Below, piece after piece: positions 9,636-18,435 of a DNA stretch of 64,000 nt. The translations under genes and the position numbers were made by a program. The notes beneath the pieces were generated by a model. It saw only the letters and a program-made list of their open reading frames with translations. It was not told the DNA's origin and did no database searches. The stretch is from G958295935 sp965224235 (GTDB lineage: Bacteria > Chloroflexota > Dehalococcoidia > Lucifugimonadales > Lucifugimonadaceae). The DNA is taken from positions 248,001 through 312,000 of the forward strand of contig CBDCYP010000002.1 of NCBI GenBank assembly GCA_965224235.1, given 5' to 3'. Positions within the stretch are counted from its first letter, which is position 1. The number at the start of each line of letters is the position of its first letter.

Positions 9636-11714
9636 ATGCAATTCCGAATCGCGGATACGTTCACAGACAGCCTTGCGAGGCTGACGGGTGACGAGCAGAA
9701 GGCCATCAAGACTACGGCCTTTGACCTACAGGTGGACCCATCCCGACCAGGCTTGCAGCTCCACAGGCTCGATGGGGCGAGAGATCGCGATTTCTGGTCC
9801 GTTCGGGTTAGCCGCGACATCAGGATCATCGTCCACAGGACCCAAAGCAGCTTCATGCTCTGCTACGTCGACCACCACGACGCGGCGTACAGGTGGGCGG
9901 AGCGACGCAAGCTGGAGACACACCCCACGACAGGCGCTGCCCAACTGGTCGAGGTGCGCGAGACGGTTGAGGAGATTGCAGTCCCCGTATATGTTCCGGC
10001 AGCACTGGAAGCGCAACCTAAAGACCTCCCGTTAACCGGTTTGTCAGACGACGATTTACTAGGCTATGGGGTGCCCGTCGAGTGGCTACAAGACGTCCAT
10101 GCCGCGGACGAGGACGGCATCCTCGATCTTGCCATCCACTTGCCTGGTGAAGCCGCTGAAGCGCTCTTGGAACTGGCTACCGGCGGGACACCGCAGGTCC
10201 CCGGTTCGGTTGCAGCAAGCATTGACCCGTTCGATCACCCGGACGCACAGCGCCGCTTCCGAATTGTGCATGATTTGGAAGAGTTGGAACGCGCCCTCGA
10301 TTATCCGTGGGACAAGTGGGCCGTCTTCCTTCACCCGGCCCAACGCGATATCGTCGAGCGAGACTATACCGGCCCCGCCAGAGTCTCAGGGTCGGCGGGT
10401 ACGGGCAAGACCATTGTTGCGCTTCACCGCGCGGTTCATCTTGCCCGCACGAATCCCAACGCAAGAGTGCTGCTGACGACCTTCTCGGAGACCCTGGCCA
10501 ATGCCCTACGAGACCGGCTCCGCATACTCGTCAGCTCAGAGCCCAGGCTTGCTGAGCGGGTGGAGGTGTACCCCATAGACGCTCTTGGGGAAAGACTCTA
10601 TACGCTGAATATGGGCCCTCCTTCGTTTGCTTCGATCCAGCAGATTCGGACACTGACGGAGGAGGCGGCTACCAAGGTACAGGACAGCAGATTCCCACCG
10701 GGCTTCATGCTGACAGAGTGGGACCAAGTTGTTGATGCGTGGCAATTGGATACTTGGGAAGCCTATCGTGATGTGCCCCGCCTCGGCCGGAGGAGACGGC
10801 TACCCGAAAGCCAGCGCCGCGTCCTTTGGTCTGTATTCGAGCAGGTGCGTGCAGGACTCAGAGACCGGGGCCTGATCACACGCCCGGAGATGTTTGGCCA
10901 GCTTGCTTCCAGATTTGGTAAGACCCAAAGGTCGCCTTTCGATTTCGTCGTAGTGGACGAGGCGCAAGACGTTGGCGTAGCCCAGATTCGCTATCTTGCA
11001 GCCCTGGGATCGGAGCGGCCCGATAGCCTGTTCTTCGCCGGGGATCTTGGTCAGCGCATCTTCCAGCAGCCGTTCTCTTGGCAGGCGTTGGGTGTGGAGA
11101 TACGCGGGCGCTCCCGCACGTTGAAGATCAACTACCGGACCTCACACCAGATCAGGAAGCGGTCCGACCTTCTCCTGGGGACAGAGATATCCGACATTGA
11201 CGGCAACACAGAAGAGCGCTCAGGCACGATATCGGTGTTCAACGGGCCGGAGCCGTCCATAACGATCTCCCAGTCCATTGACGAAGAATCCAAGGCTGTA
11301 GCCGATTGGCTAGGCGATCTGATAGGAAAGGACTTGGAGCCTCACGAGATCAGCGTTTTCGTGAGATCAAGCGATCAGATCAACCGTGCCACCTCTGCCA
11401 TCAAAGGCGCCGGACTACAGTTCACTGTCCTGGACGATCATGTTCAGACGACCGGAGGGCGCGTCTGTGTGAGCACTATGCATTTGGCGAAGGGATTGGA
11501 ATTTCGCGCTGTCGCCGTCGTGGCCTGCGATGATGAGGTCATGCCGCTTCAGGAGCGAATCGAGTCGGTCACTGACGACTCGGACTTGGAGGATGTCTAC
11601 AACACCGAACGGCATCTCCTCTACGTCGCCTGCACCCGCGCCCGAGACTACCTACTCGTGACCGGCGTGGAGCCGGCGTCGGAGTTCCTGGACGACCTTC
11701 GCGAGTGTGAATAG
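9636..11714 (+). CDS. RelE/ParE-like domain fused to UvrD/Rep-type SF1 helicase
   Basis: 692 residues. Residues 1-95 resemble a RelE/ParE-fold toxin domain: a helix pair, then DFWSVRVSRDIRIIVHR and a C-terminal CYVDHHDAAYRWAERR strand-helix. A superfamily 1 helicase follows: Walker A GSAGTGKT near residue 252, Walker B VVDEAQD near 439, motif IV-like INYRTSHQIRK, and the C-terminal MHLAKGLEFRAVAVV and LLYVACTRARDYL motifs. Such fusions occur in accessory and defence loci. The N-terminal domain may bind or cleave RNA or translating ribosomes, or may only be a docking module. Last gene of the seven-gene cluster, 21 nt after the previous stop. Confidence 0.85.
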   Translation: MQFRIADTFTDSLARLTGDEQKAIKTTAFDLQVDPSRPGLQLHRLDGARDRDFWSVRVSRDIRIIVHRTQSSFMLCYVDHHDAAYRWAERRKLETHPTTGAAQLVEVRETVEEIAVPVYVPAALEAQPKDLPLTGLSDDDLLGYGVPVEWLQDVHAADEDGILDLAIHLPGEAAEALLELATGGTPQVPGSVAASIDPFDHPDAQRRFRIVHDLEELERALDYPWDKWAVFLHPAQRDIVERDYTGPARVSGSAGTGKTIVALHRAVHLARTNPNARVLLTTFSETLANALRDRLRILVSSEPRLAERVEVYPIDALGERLYTLNMGPPSFASIQQIRTLTEEAATKVQDSRFPPGFMLTEWDQVVDAWQLDTWEAYRDVPRLGRRRRLPESQRRVLWSVFEQVRAGLRDRGLITRPEMFGQLASRFGKTQRSPFDFVVVDEAQDVGVAQIRYLAALGSERPDSLFFAGDLGQRIFQQPFSWQALGVEIRGRSRTLKINYRTSHQIRKRSDLLLGTEISDIDGNTEERSGTISVFNGPEPSITISQSIDEESKAVADWLGDLIGKDLEPHEISVFVRSSDQINRATSAIKGAGLQFTVLDDHVQTTGGRVCVSTMHLAKGLEFRAVAVVACDDEVMPLQERIESVTDDSDLEDVYNTERHLLYVACTRARDYLLVTGVEPASEFLDDLRECE

Positions 11715-11765
11715 AGATGACTGCGGCGGACTATCGCTGATCGCCGCATCCAATGAAGCGACACT

Positions 11766-12506
11766 TTAACGCGTAAAGATTGTGCCGGTCACGTACTCGG
11801 CATCGTCGCTCGCCAAAAACGCACAGATGCGCGATATGCCGTCGGGCGAGACGAGTGAGTTCATCGTTGCGTTATATCCCGTTCTGTCCCCGGTCACCCT
11901 CAGCGACTGTTCAGTGGCCGCCACCTTCAACGGGGTGTCCACCGACCCCGGCGCGATGTCGTTGACACGTATCCCGAACTTGGCCAGCCGCTGTGCCATC
12001 ACCATGGCCAAACCGTGCACCCCGCCCTTGCTGGAACCATAGGCGAACGACGAACTGCCGCCCTTGACCCCCGCGCCGGACGCCGTTAGGACAATGGCCC
12101 CGTGGCGCTGCTTTCTCATGAATGCCACAACGTGCTTGGCGATCAGGAAGGATCCCTTCAGGTTTATGTCGATCACCATGTCCCACACGTCTTCAGTGAA
12201 TTGGTCCAGATCGACCGCCACGCCGTCTAGAATCCCGGCGAAGTGGAGCAGCACGTCGATGCCCCCAAGCCACGACTCGGCGGCGATCACACCACCGGAC
12301 ACGGCCGCTTCGTGCGCAACGTCCACGTGCCAGTAGCGCGCGTCCCCGCCGGCCTCGTTGATGTCGGCCGCGGTCTCGGCGCCGGCGCCGTCGTTTACGT
12401 CGAAGACAGCGACACGCGCCCCGTATGCGCCCACTCTAAGCGCGGACGCCCGCCCGATGCCGGTGGCCCCGCCGGTGACGATGATGCGCTTGCCCTTCAA
12501 ATCCAT
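11766..12506 (-). CDS. Short-chain dehydrogenase/reductase
   Basis: 246-residue classical SDR: cofactor motif TGGATGIG at the N-terminus, an Asp after strand 2 (AVFDVND) favouring NAD(H), and the catalytic YxxxK as YGSSK preceded by a Ser (LTASGAG). GGAGG lies upstream of the ATG. It is last of a probable minus-strand group with the TIM-barrel isomerase (38 nt gap) and SRPBCC genes. The substrate is unknown; a sugar or polyol oxidation would fit the neighbouring isomerase. It converges on the helicase gene at 9636-11714. Confidence 0.85.
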   Translation of the reverse strand: MDLKGKRIIVTGGATGIGRASALRVGAYGARVAVFDVNDGAGAETAADINEAGGDARYWHVDVAHEAAVSGGVIAAESWLGGIDVLLHFAGILDGVAVDLDQFTEDVWDMVIDINLKGSFLIAKHVVAFMRKQRHGAIVLTASGAGVKGGSSSFAYGSSKGGVHGLAMVMAQRLAKFGIRVNDIAPGSVDTPLKVAATEQSLRVTGDRTGYNATMNSLVSPDGISRICAFLASDDAEYVTGTIFTR

Positions 12507-12544
12507 TCCGACGAATCCTCCGATAAAAATCGCATCTTCTAATT

Positions 12545-13408
12545 CTAGGGATTATTGAAGACAATGCCTGCCGCATCGGCGGCGCGGCGCAAACCTCTGG
12601 CAGCGGCCGGCGCCAACTCGTCCGGCAGATGCTCGATCAAGACGTGGCCGTCGGGACAGACCGCCTGCATGCCGGTCAGGAATTCGTGATGGTCCAGCAT
12701 GCCGCGCCCAATCACCGCCTCCTCGAAGCGCGGCCACAACGCGTCGACGAGCCGGAAGTCCTTGGCGTGGGCGCCTACGATGCGGTCCGGCAACAGATCA
12801 TAGAACTCGCGCTGCAATGACGTCGTTTCGTACGCCTGTTCGATCGACCCGACGAAATTGACCGGATCCATGTTCAGACCAAGGTTGGGAGACCCGACGG
12901 CGTCTATGAAGTCCCGCACCCGGAGCGCCGAGTAGAGCGGGCACACCACGCCGCCCTCCACGGCCACCGTTACGCCCTCACTCTCCGCCGTTGCGCATAT
13001 CTGCCGCGCAGAGTCGACGAGCCGGTCGAACACCTCCGGCGACCGATTGTCCGGGTGCGGAAACCACGGGCTGCCGGGGTTCAGGCTGCCGGGCCTCAGG
13101 TACGTGTCCGGCGCGCCCAACTCGGCCGTCACACCGCACATCCGCTTCACGAACTCTATGGCCGCCGATCTTTCGTTGTCGTCGACTGCGATGAGCCCGC
13201 CCCCGTAGTTGCCCACCGTCTGCCCCATCACGACGCCGTGCTCTTCGAACAGCCCCCTGAGAGCCCCGGCGCTTGCAGGATCGAGGTCGCGTGGATCGTC
13301 TACACGTACTTGAAGAACGGCGAATCCCATGCTGCACACGGTTCGCAACACGTTCGCGTCAATGGCGCGCCAGTCACCGTCTACGAGGCCGGATATGCCG
13401 AGTAACAA
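12545..13408 (-). CDS. Sugar phosphate isomerase/epimerase-like TIM barrel protein
   Basis: 287-residue xylose isomerase-like/AP endonuclease 2-type TIM barrel. Metal-site style residues are visible in VAVEGGV, LGLNMDPVNF, VGAHAKDF and HVLIEHLPDE, as in sugar isomerases/epimerases. The start is TTG: AGGAGG sits eight nucleotides upstream and no ATG or GTG gives the conserved N-terminus LLGISGLVDGD. The substrate cannot be told from sequence. Probably co-transcribed with the downstream SDR. Confidence 0.8.
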   Translation of the reverse strand: MLLGISGLVDGDWRAIDANVLRTVCSMGFAVLQVRVDDPRDLDPASAGALRGLFEEHGVVMGQTVGNYGGGLIAVDDNERSAAIEFVKRMCGVTAELGAPDTYLRPGSLNPGSPWFPHPDNRSPEVFDRLVDSARQICATAESEGVTVAVEGGVVCPLYSALRVRDFIDAVGSPNLGLNMDPVNFVGSIEQAYETTSLQREFYDLLPDRIVGAHAKDFRLVDALWPRFEEAVIGRGMLDHHEFLTGMQAVCPDGHVLIEHLPDELAPAAARGLRRAADAAGIVFNNP

Positions 13409-13483
13409 CCCTGTTTTCCTCCTGGCCGGAGTTCGCCTTCACGGCAAAACCGGTCTCTGCGGCCAACTATTGGGCGGTCCCGG

Positions 13484-13948
13484 TCAGCTCGTCTCACCAC
13501 GCCGTTCGCTCTCCAGACGGGTTTTGAGGACGCCAAGGCCAGTTTCGATGATCCGATTGATCTCGTTTCGAAATACATCGCGAATCCCTGTCCAGCGGGC
13601 GATCGGCCCATCAGCAAATGTCTCGCAAATAATCGTAGTCCGACGATAGTCGCCGTCGATCCCGAACGCGTGCCGTGTGGTCGAGAACCACGAGACCGAT
13701 TCCCAGCCGAATTCCCGTTCGACGCGCTGCCTCTCGATACGGCAAGTCAACGACAACACCTTCCGGACGCGGTAGCTGAATACGCCCATTCCTTCATCGC
13801 TCACCCAACTAGACGCATCAATCTCCGGATGCCAGTCGGACCACAGATCGACCCGGCTAATCCAGTCCCACACCATTTTCGGTGGAGCAAAGACCTCTAT
13901 CTCGTGGCGGGTCTCGATTGCGGCAGATTGATAGCGATACGAACTCAT
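13484..13948 (-). CDS. SRPBCC (polyketide cyclase/START-like) family protein
   Basis: 154 residues. The sequence begins with the typical SRPBCC pattern EIEVFAPPKMVWDWISRVDLW followed by SDWHPEI, and closes with a long C-terminal helix (RNEINRIIETGLGVLKTRLE) capping the hydrophobic pocket. Usually ligand binding or cyclase/aromatase-like; no specific ligand can be named. An ATG at 13969 is an alternative start seven codons longer. The much longer open frame reaching to 14659 is the shadow of the opposite-strand methyltransferase. Confidence 0.7.
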   Translation of the reverse strand: MSSYRYQSAAIETRHEIEVFAPPKMVWDWISRVDLWSDWHPEIDASSWVSDEGMGVFSYRVRKVLSLTCRIERQRVEREFGWESVSWFSTTRHAFGIDGDYRRTTIICETFADGPIARWTGIRDVFRNEINRIIETGLGVLKTRLESERRGETS

Positions 13949-14116
13949 TGCCCATGCGCCGCGCATCCGGCAAATGTCATCGCCGCGCTTCGTGAGCGTA
14001 ATAGCGTCATACAGTACAGTCAAACAGATGCAGTCGGGCGCGCCACTCTGCCAATCCGACAGCAGCCGAGGCGAAGCCGGAGGGGCGCATCGGTCAGGCC
14101 AACAGGGAGCGGTTCG

Positions 14117-14980
14117 ATGGTCACAAAAAGCGGGCGGCGATGGACGCAGATGGTGCTCGCCGAGCACGAACAGTCCGAACGCGTCATGGCAGATATGCCG
14201 CCCAGGGACTTTTGGAGCGGCCTGTCGCACAGGTTCGTACCTCAGCGCCCCGGACAGGGCGGACGCGACGAAACCCTCTTCGCCCTTCTCGACATCGTTC
14301 GGCCTGAGCACACCGTGATGGACGTGGGCGCAGGAGCGGGACGCCTCTCCATGCCGCTGGCCCGACATTGCCGCAGCGTTACGGCCGTCGAGCCGTCCGA
14401 AGCGATGCGCGCCCGGCTCGCAGAGATGGCCGAAGTGTGGGAGGCCAGCAACCTGTGTGTGATCCCGGAAAGGTGGGAAGATGCGTCCCCTGACCCCGAA
14501 GACGTCATTTTCTGCGCCCACGTCATCTACACCGTGACGGACATTGAGTTGTTCACCGCCAAGCTCGATAGAAACGCTCGTGAACTCGTCGCCGTCATCC
14601 TGTTTGAGAAGCCGGCGGCCATCAACTACTTCCCCCTCTGGGCCAAAGTACACGGCCAAGAACGACTTGCATTGCCGTGCGCGCCGGAATACACCGGCGT
14701 GCTGACGGAGATGGGCGTCGACTTTCAGGTACGCCGGCTGCCGGCGTGGCCTCCGGAGCCCCTCCCCGATCCGGAAACGGCCGCCACCGAATGCATGGCG
14801 AGGCTATTCATCGAACCCGGCTCCGAAAAGGCGGCTCGCCTTAACGCCGTCCTTTGCGAGAGCTTGATTGAAGTAGATAACGGCTTCCATTTCTCATGGG
14901 CCGAGCCCAACACGCCTTGGCTGATCACGTGGGCGCCGCAACTTGGCGGGCAACAGCAATTCACTGAAAGAAATCGTTGA
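14117..14980 (+). CDS. Class I SAM-dependent methyltransferase
   Basis: 287 residues with motif I VMDVGAGAGRLSMPL, acidic post-strand-2 TAVEPSEAM, and the later strand VIFCAHVIY. The start at ATG 14117 has GGGAGC six nucleotides upstream; the open frame continues back to 13670, but that part is antisense to the SRPBCC gene. It ends in TGA overlapping the TTG start of mgtE, so the two are translationally coupled. Substrate unknown. Confidence 0.75.
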   Translation: MVTKSGRRWTQMVLAEHEQSERVMADMPPRDFWSGLSHRFVPQRPGQGGRDETLFALLDIVRPEHTVMDVGAGAGRLSMPLARHCRSVTAVEPSEAMRARLAEMAEVWEASNLCVIPERWEDASPDPEDVIFCAHVIYTVTDIELFTAKLDRNARELVAVILFEKPAAINYFPLWAKVHGQERLALPCAPEYTGVLTEMGVDFQVRRLPAWPPEPLPDPETAATECMARLFIEPGSEKAARLNAVLCESLIEVDNGFHFSWAEPNTPWLITWAPQLGGQQQFTERNR

Positions 14981-16368
14981 CCACGAAAATTGTCCACTTC
15001 GACGACGAGGTCCCCGGCGCCGAGGAGTTGGCCGGCATCGAGGATCGCGTCCGCGAACTGATCGAACAAGGCAGCGTCGATCTCGCCGCAGGCGAACTGA
15101 ACGGGCTGCGGCCTCCCGACTGCGCCACCGTGCTCGAAGACCTCGAACCCGGGATGCGCGGCATGTTGTTGGCGGCGGCGAGTGATCGCATGGCCGCCGA
15201 GGCGTTCGCCCACATGGCGCCGCCGGATGCGGCTGAGGTGATCGGGCATGTCGGGCCCGAACGAATGGCCGCCATCCTCGACCTGTGCCCGCCCGACTTG
15301 ACCGTCGACATCCTGCGCAGGTTCGAATGGGAGCAGACCGGCCCCGTTCTCGGGCAGATGAGCGATCGCAAAGCAATTGGCGACCTGCTGCTATACCAGG
15401 ACGACGATGCGGGCGGCCTCATGTCCCCACGCGTGGTGGCGTTGCGGGATTCCTGGCCGACCGCGCACGGCATCGACGTGCTGCGCTACTCAGGACTCGA
15501 ACCCGGCGAACTACGACAACTGTTCGCCGTGGATGAGCACAACGTTCTCGTCGGCCGGCTCGAACTACCGGAGTTGGTGTTCGCCGCGCCCGGCGCAACA
15601 GTCAACGACGTAATGTCCGCAGACGTCATCTCCGTCGAAACCGGCACGGACCAGGAGGAGGCCGCCCGCTTGATGGCCCGCTACGAAATCCGCAGCGTCC
15701 CCGTCGTCGACCATCTCGGCAGACTGAAAGGCGCCATCGCCATCGAGGACCTCGTGCAGGTCGCCAGCGAGGAAGCCACAGAGGACATGTACCGCATGGT
15801 GGGCGTCCGGCTGGATGAGCGCGAGACGGGGCGTTTCGCAGCGTCGGTGCGCGGCCGCTTGCCGTGGCTCACCATCAATCTCGGAACGGTACTTCTGGCC
15901 GGTTGGGTCCTAAGCCTGTTCCAGTCCACCCTCGACAACCTCACGATCCTCGCCGTCTTCCTGCCCGTCGTCATGGGGCAGGCCGGCATTGCGGGCACGC
16001 AGACCCTCACCATCATCGTGCGTTCCATGGCGCTCGGAGAATTCCCGACCTCCGACGCCCGCAACGTCCTGTTGTCGGAGTCGGCGTTGGCCATCGGTCA
16101 AGGTTTAGTGGTGAGCGGCATCCTCATCGGCGTTGTGTGGGCGTGGCGCGGCGACTCCTATTTGGCCCTCGTAGTAGCCGGCGCGCTTCTGCTCAACATG
16201 ATCGTAGCGGCGCTTGGCGGCGTGCTCGTTCCCTTGGTATTGCGCGCCCTGAGAATAGACCCTGCCACATCGTCAGCCGTATTCGTCACAACCCTCAGCG
16301 ACGTCTCCGGCATTGTCCTGTACCTCGGCCTCGCAACCGCCCTCCTGTCAGTCCTCAAACCCGGCTAA
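14977..16368 (+). CDS. mgtE: Magnesium transporter MgtE
   Basis: 463 residues. Order: MgtE N superhelical domain (about 30-130), CBS pair (about 135-260, with VNDVMSADVISVETGTD and YEIRSVPVVDHLGRL), then five membrane helices from about residue 290. The pore segment FLPVVMGQAGIAGTQTLTI corresponds to the conserved GxxGTQ region, but the usual Asn is replaced (IAGTQ). The TM5 Asp of the Mg2+ site is kept in TTLSDVSGIVLY. TTG start overlaps the methyltransferase stop by 4 nt. A Mg2+-gated channel in the cytoplasmic membrane is established for the family. Confidence 0.9.
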   Translation: MTTKIVHFDDEVPGAEELAGIEDRVRELIEQGSVDLAAGELNGLRPPDCATVLEDLEPGMRGMLLAAASDRMAAEAFAHMAPPDAAEVIGHVGPERMAAILDLCPPDLTVDILRRFEWEQTGPVLGQMSDRKAIGDLLLYQDDDAGGLMSPRVVALRDSWPTAHGIDVLRYSGLEPGELRQLFAVDEHNVLVGRLELPELVFAAPGATVNDVMSADVISVETGTDQEEAARLMARYEIRSVPVVDHLGRLKGAIAIEDLVQVASEEATEDMYRMVGVRLDERETGRFAASVRGRLPWLTINLGTVLLAGWVLSLFQSTLDNLTILAVFLPVVMGQAGIAGTQTLTIIVRSMALGEFPTSDARNVLLSESALAIGQGLVVSGILIGVVWAWRGDSYLALVVAGALLLNMIVAALGGVLVPLVLRALRIDPATSSAVFVTTLSDVSGIVLYLGLATALLSVLKPG

Positions 16369-16510
16369 CACCCCATTCGATTCCAATCAAGGGAGACTCT
16401 GCAAAAACCACGCGGGACGTCTCTACATGGTCGCCGGCATGCGGGGTTGGGGAAAGAATCAAGGCGCGGATGGTGTGTTTGCGATGCCGACATCACCCCG
16501 CGTGCAACCA

Positions 16511-16633
16511 ACCGTAGGGGTGATTTTCGTGGGCGCCCGCCGCGATGGGGGGCAGCAGCGGGAATCGGGCCGGGGTTGGAACAGACGGGGCCGGCCACCA
16601 CGCTTTCCTTCAACAACCCCTGTCCCCTACGGT
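16511..16633. repeat. Small element bounded by 10-bp perfect inverted repeats
   Basis: ACCGTAGGGG at 16511-16520 and CCCCTACGGT at 16624-16633 form a perfect 10-bp inverted repeat around about 100 bp of GC-rich sequence with no gene, in the 279-bp gap between two convergent genes. It looks like a MITE or REP-type palindromic element. The rest of the gap shows nothing recognisable. Confidence 0.5.
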
Positions 16634-16647
16634 AAATCCCCGCCCGG

Positions 16648-18156
16648 TCACTTCCCGTCCACAAACGCCGCGGCGACGTGCCGGCGCTGAATCTTTCCCG
16701 TGGCTGTACGGGGAAGGCTGTCGGCCAGATATATCCGGTCGGGCACCTTAAAACCGGCGAGCCTCTCCCGGCAGAAGTTCACGATGTCGTCCGAGTCGCA
16801 CTGCCCATTGAGCACGACCGCGGCCTGAACGCACTCACCGTATTTTTTGTCGGGCACGCCAAAGCACACCGCCTCGGCCACCGAGGGGTGCTGAAGCAGC
16901 GCCGCGTCCACCTCCAGAGGCGATATCTTCTCCCCGCCCCGGTTGATCAGCTCCTTTATACGGCCGGTCAGGGTCAGGTAACCGGTCTGGTCCAGCATCC
17001 CCTGATCGCCCGTCCGGAACCAACCGTTCGCGAACGCGTCGGCGTCGGCCTCAGGGTTGTTGTTGTAACCGTGCATCACGTTCGGGCCCCTGATCACCAC
17101 CTCGCCCCGTTCGTCTTCACCCAGAAGTTCCCCCGGACGTTCCATATCCATGATTGCGATCGATACTCCCGTACCCGGCCCTACGGTGCCCGGCTCTCTC
17201 CTACCCGGCGGAAGCGGATTGGACGACATTTGGTGTGCGGCCTCCGTCATTCCATACGCCTCAAGCGCCGGCGCGTCGAAACGGCCTTCGAGTTGGGAGA
17301 AAACGGCTGGCGCGAGCGCAGAGGAACACGAACGTATAAACCGGAAACTTCCGCGGGGCGCTCCGTCGGCATCGGCCCGCTGAAGCAGAATCTGGTGGAT
17401 CGTCGGAACGGCTGAGAACCAAGTAGCCCCGGACGCTGCCTGATCCACCCAGAAACTGCTCGCCGAGAACCTTGCGGGAACCACAACCGACCCGCCGGAA
17501 TAGAACGTGCTTAGCGTGGCGCCGAGCAGGCCGTGGACGTGGAACAGCGGCATCACGATCAACGACGAGTCTTCGGGCGTCAGCCCGTAAGTACTGCTGA
17601 TGTTGGCCAGGGACGACATAAGGTTCGCATGCGTCAGCGGGACACCCTTCGGCCTGCTCGTCGTGCCCGACGTGTGCAGGAACAGGGCCGGGTCGCCGGG
17701 CGAGGGTGGGACAGGGTCGGCCGATGCGGTCAGGGCGCGGCCGTCCCTCGTCATCTCTACGTCCGAGCCATCAAGCGAAACGTCGATACACGGCACACCT
17801 AGTTGCGTCGCCGCCTCTCGTCCCGGGTGACTGCCCGCCGGCAGAATGGCGAGCCCCGACGACGCGTCCTCCATGTAGAACTTAAACTCGCCCACGGTGT
17901 AGGCAGAATTCAGAGGGGCGGCAACCGCGCCGCAGCGGGCGATCGCGAGGAACGCAACGATGAACTCCAGGCCATTCGGCAGGATGATCGACACCGTCGT
18001 CCCAGACGAAACGCCAGCCGCTGCGAGTCGCCCCGCAACCCGCTCGACCTCATCATCGAGCCTTGCGTAATCAAGCGTCGGCCCGCCCGGGATATCCACT
18101 GCGACATCACCGTTACTTGCTGGCCGAAGCACATCACCAAGAGTACTGGTCGTCAT
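16648..18156 (-). CDS. Acyl-CoA synthetase (AMP-dependent ligase)
   Basis: 502-residue adenylate-forming enzyme that activates a carboxylic acid to acyl-AMP and then acyl-CoA. P-loop LHTSGTTSRPKGVPLTH, A4/A5 region AYGMTEAAHQM, the adenine motif GWFRTGDQG, and the C-terminal catalytic Lys in RTATGKIQRR are intact. The start has GAGAAGG six nucleotides upstream. The acid substrate is not determined by sequence; the size is close to oxalate/medium-chain acyl ligases. Confidence 0.9.
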   Translation of the reverse strand: MTTSTLGDVLRPASNGDVAVDIPGGPTLDYARLDDEVERVAGRLAAAGVSSGTTVSIILPNGLEFIVAFLAIARCGAVAAPLNSAYTVGEFKFYMEDASSGLAILPAGSHPGREAATQLGVPCIDVSLDGSDVEMTRDGRALTASADPVPPSPGDPALFLHTSGTTSRPKGVPLTHANLMSSLANISSTYGLTPEDSSLIVMPLFHVHGLLGATLSTFYSGGSVVVPARFSASSFWVDQAASGATWFSAVPTIHQILLQRADADGAPRGSFRFIRSCSSALAPAVFSQLEGRFDAPALEAYGMTEAAHQMSSNPLPPGRREPGTVGPGTGVSIAIMDMERPGELLGEDERGEVVIRGPNVMHGYNNNPEADADAFANGWFRTGDQGMLDQTGYLTLTGRIKELINRGGEKISPLEVDAALLQHPSVAEAVCFGVPDKKYGECVQAAVVLNGQCDSDDIVNFCRERLAGFKVPDRIYLADSLPRTATGKIQRRHVAAAFVDGK

Positions 18157-18435
18157 ACCAAACCTTCTCGCTCAACTAACAGCCCCCGATTGTAAGACCC
18201 TTTGGGCCGCGCCATCCCCGTCACAGCCGTAAAGGCGACCAGTGGGCAGCTACGGGGCCGAGGCAACGCACGTGCGGGTTAGATGCGCGTCGCCCAACCG
18301 GCCAACCACATGTATGAGCCCTTCTCGCGGGGCACCCGGCGCAGGGTCGCACAACGAGCCAACGTCATCACCCGTCTTCCCCGACCCTGATCGTGGAACC
18401 ACCGGGACTGGTTCTTACTCCCCGACGCCACCCGT

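Noticed and set aside
13670..14116. Extension of the methyltransferase ORF upstream of 14117.
   Set aside because: It is antisense to the SRPBCC gene and the ATG at 14117 has a good ribosome binding site.
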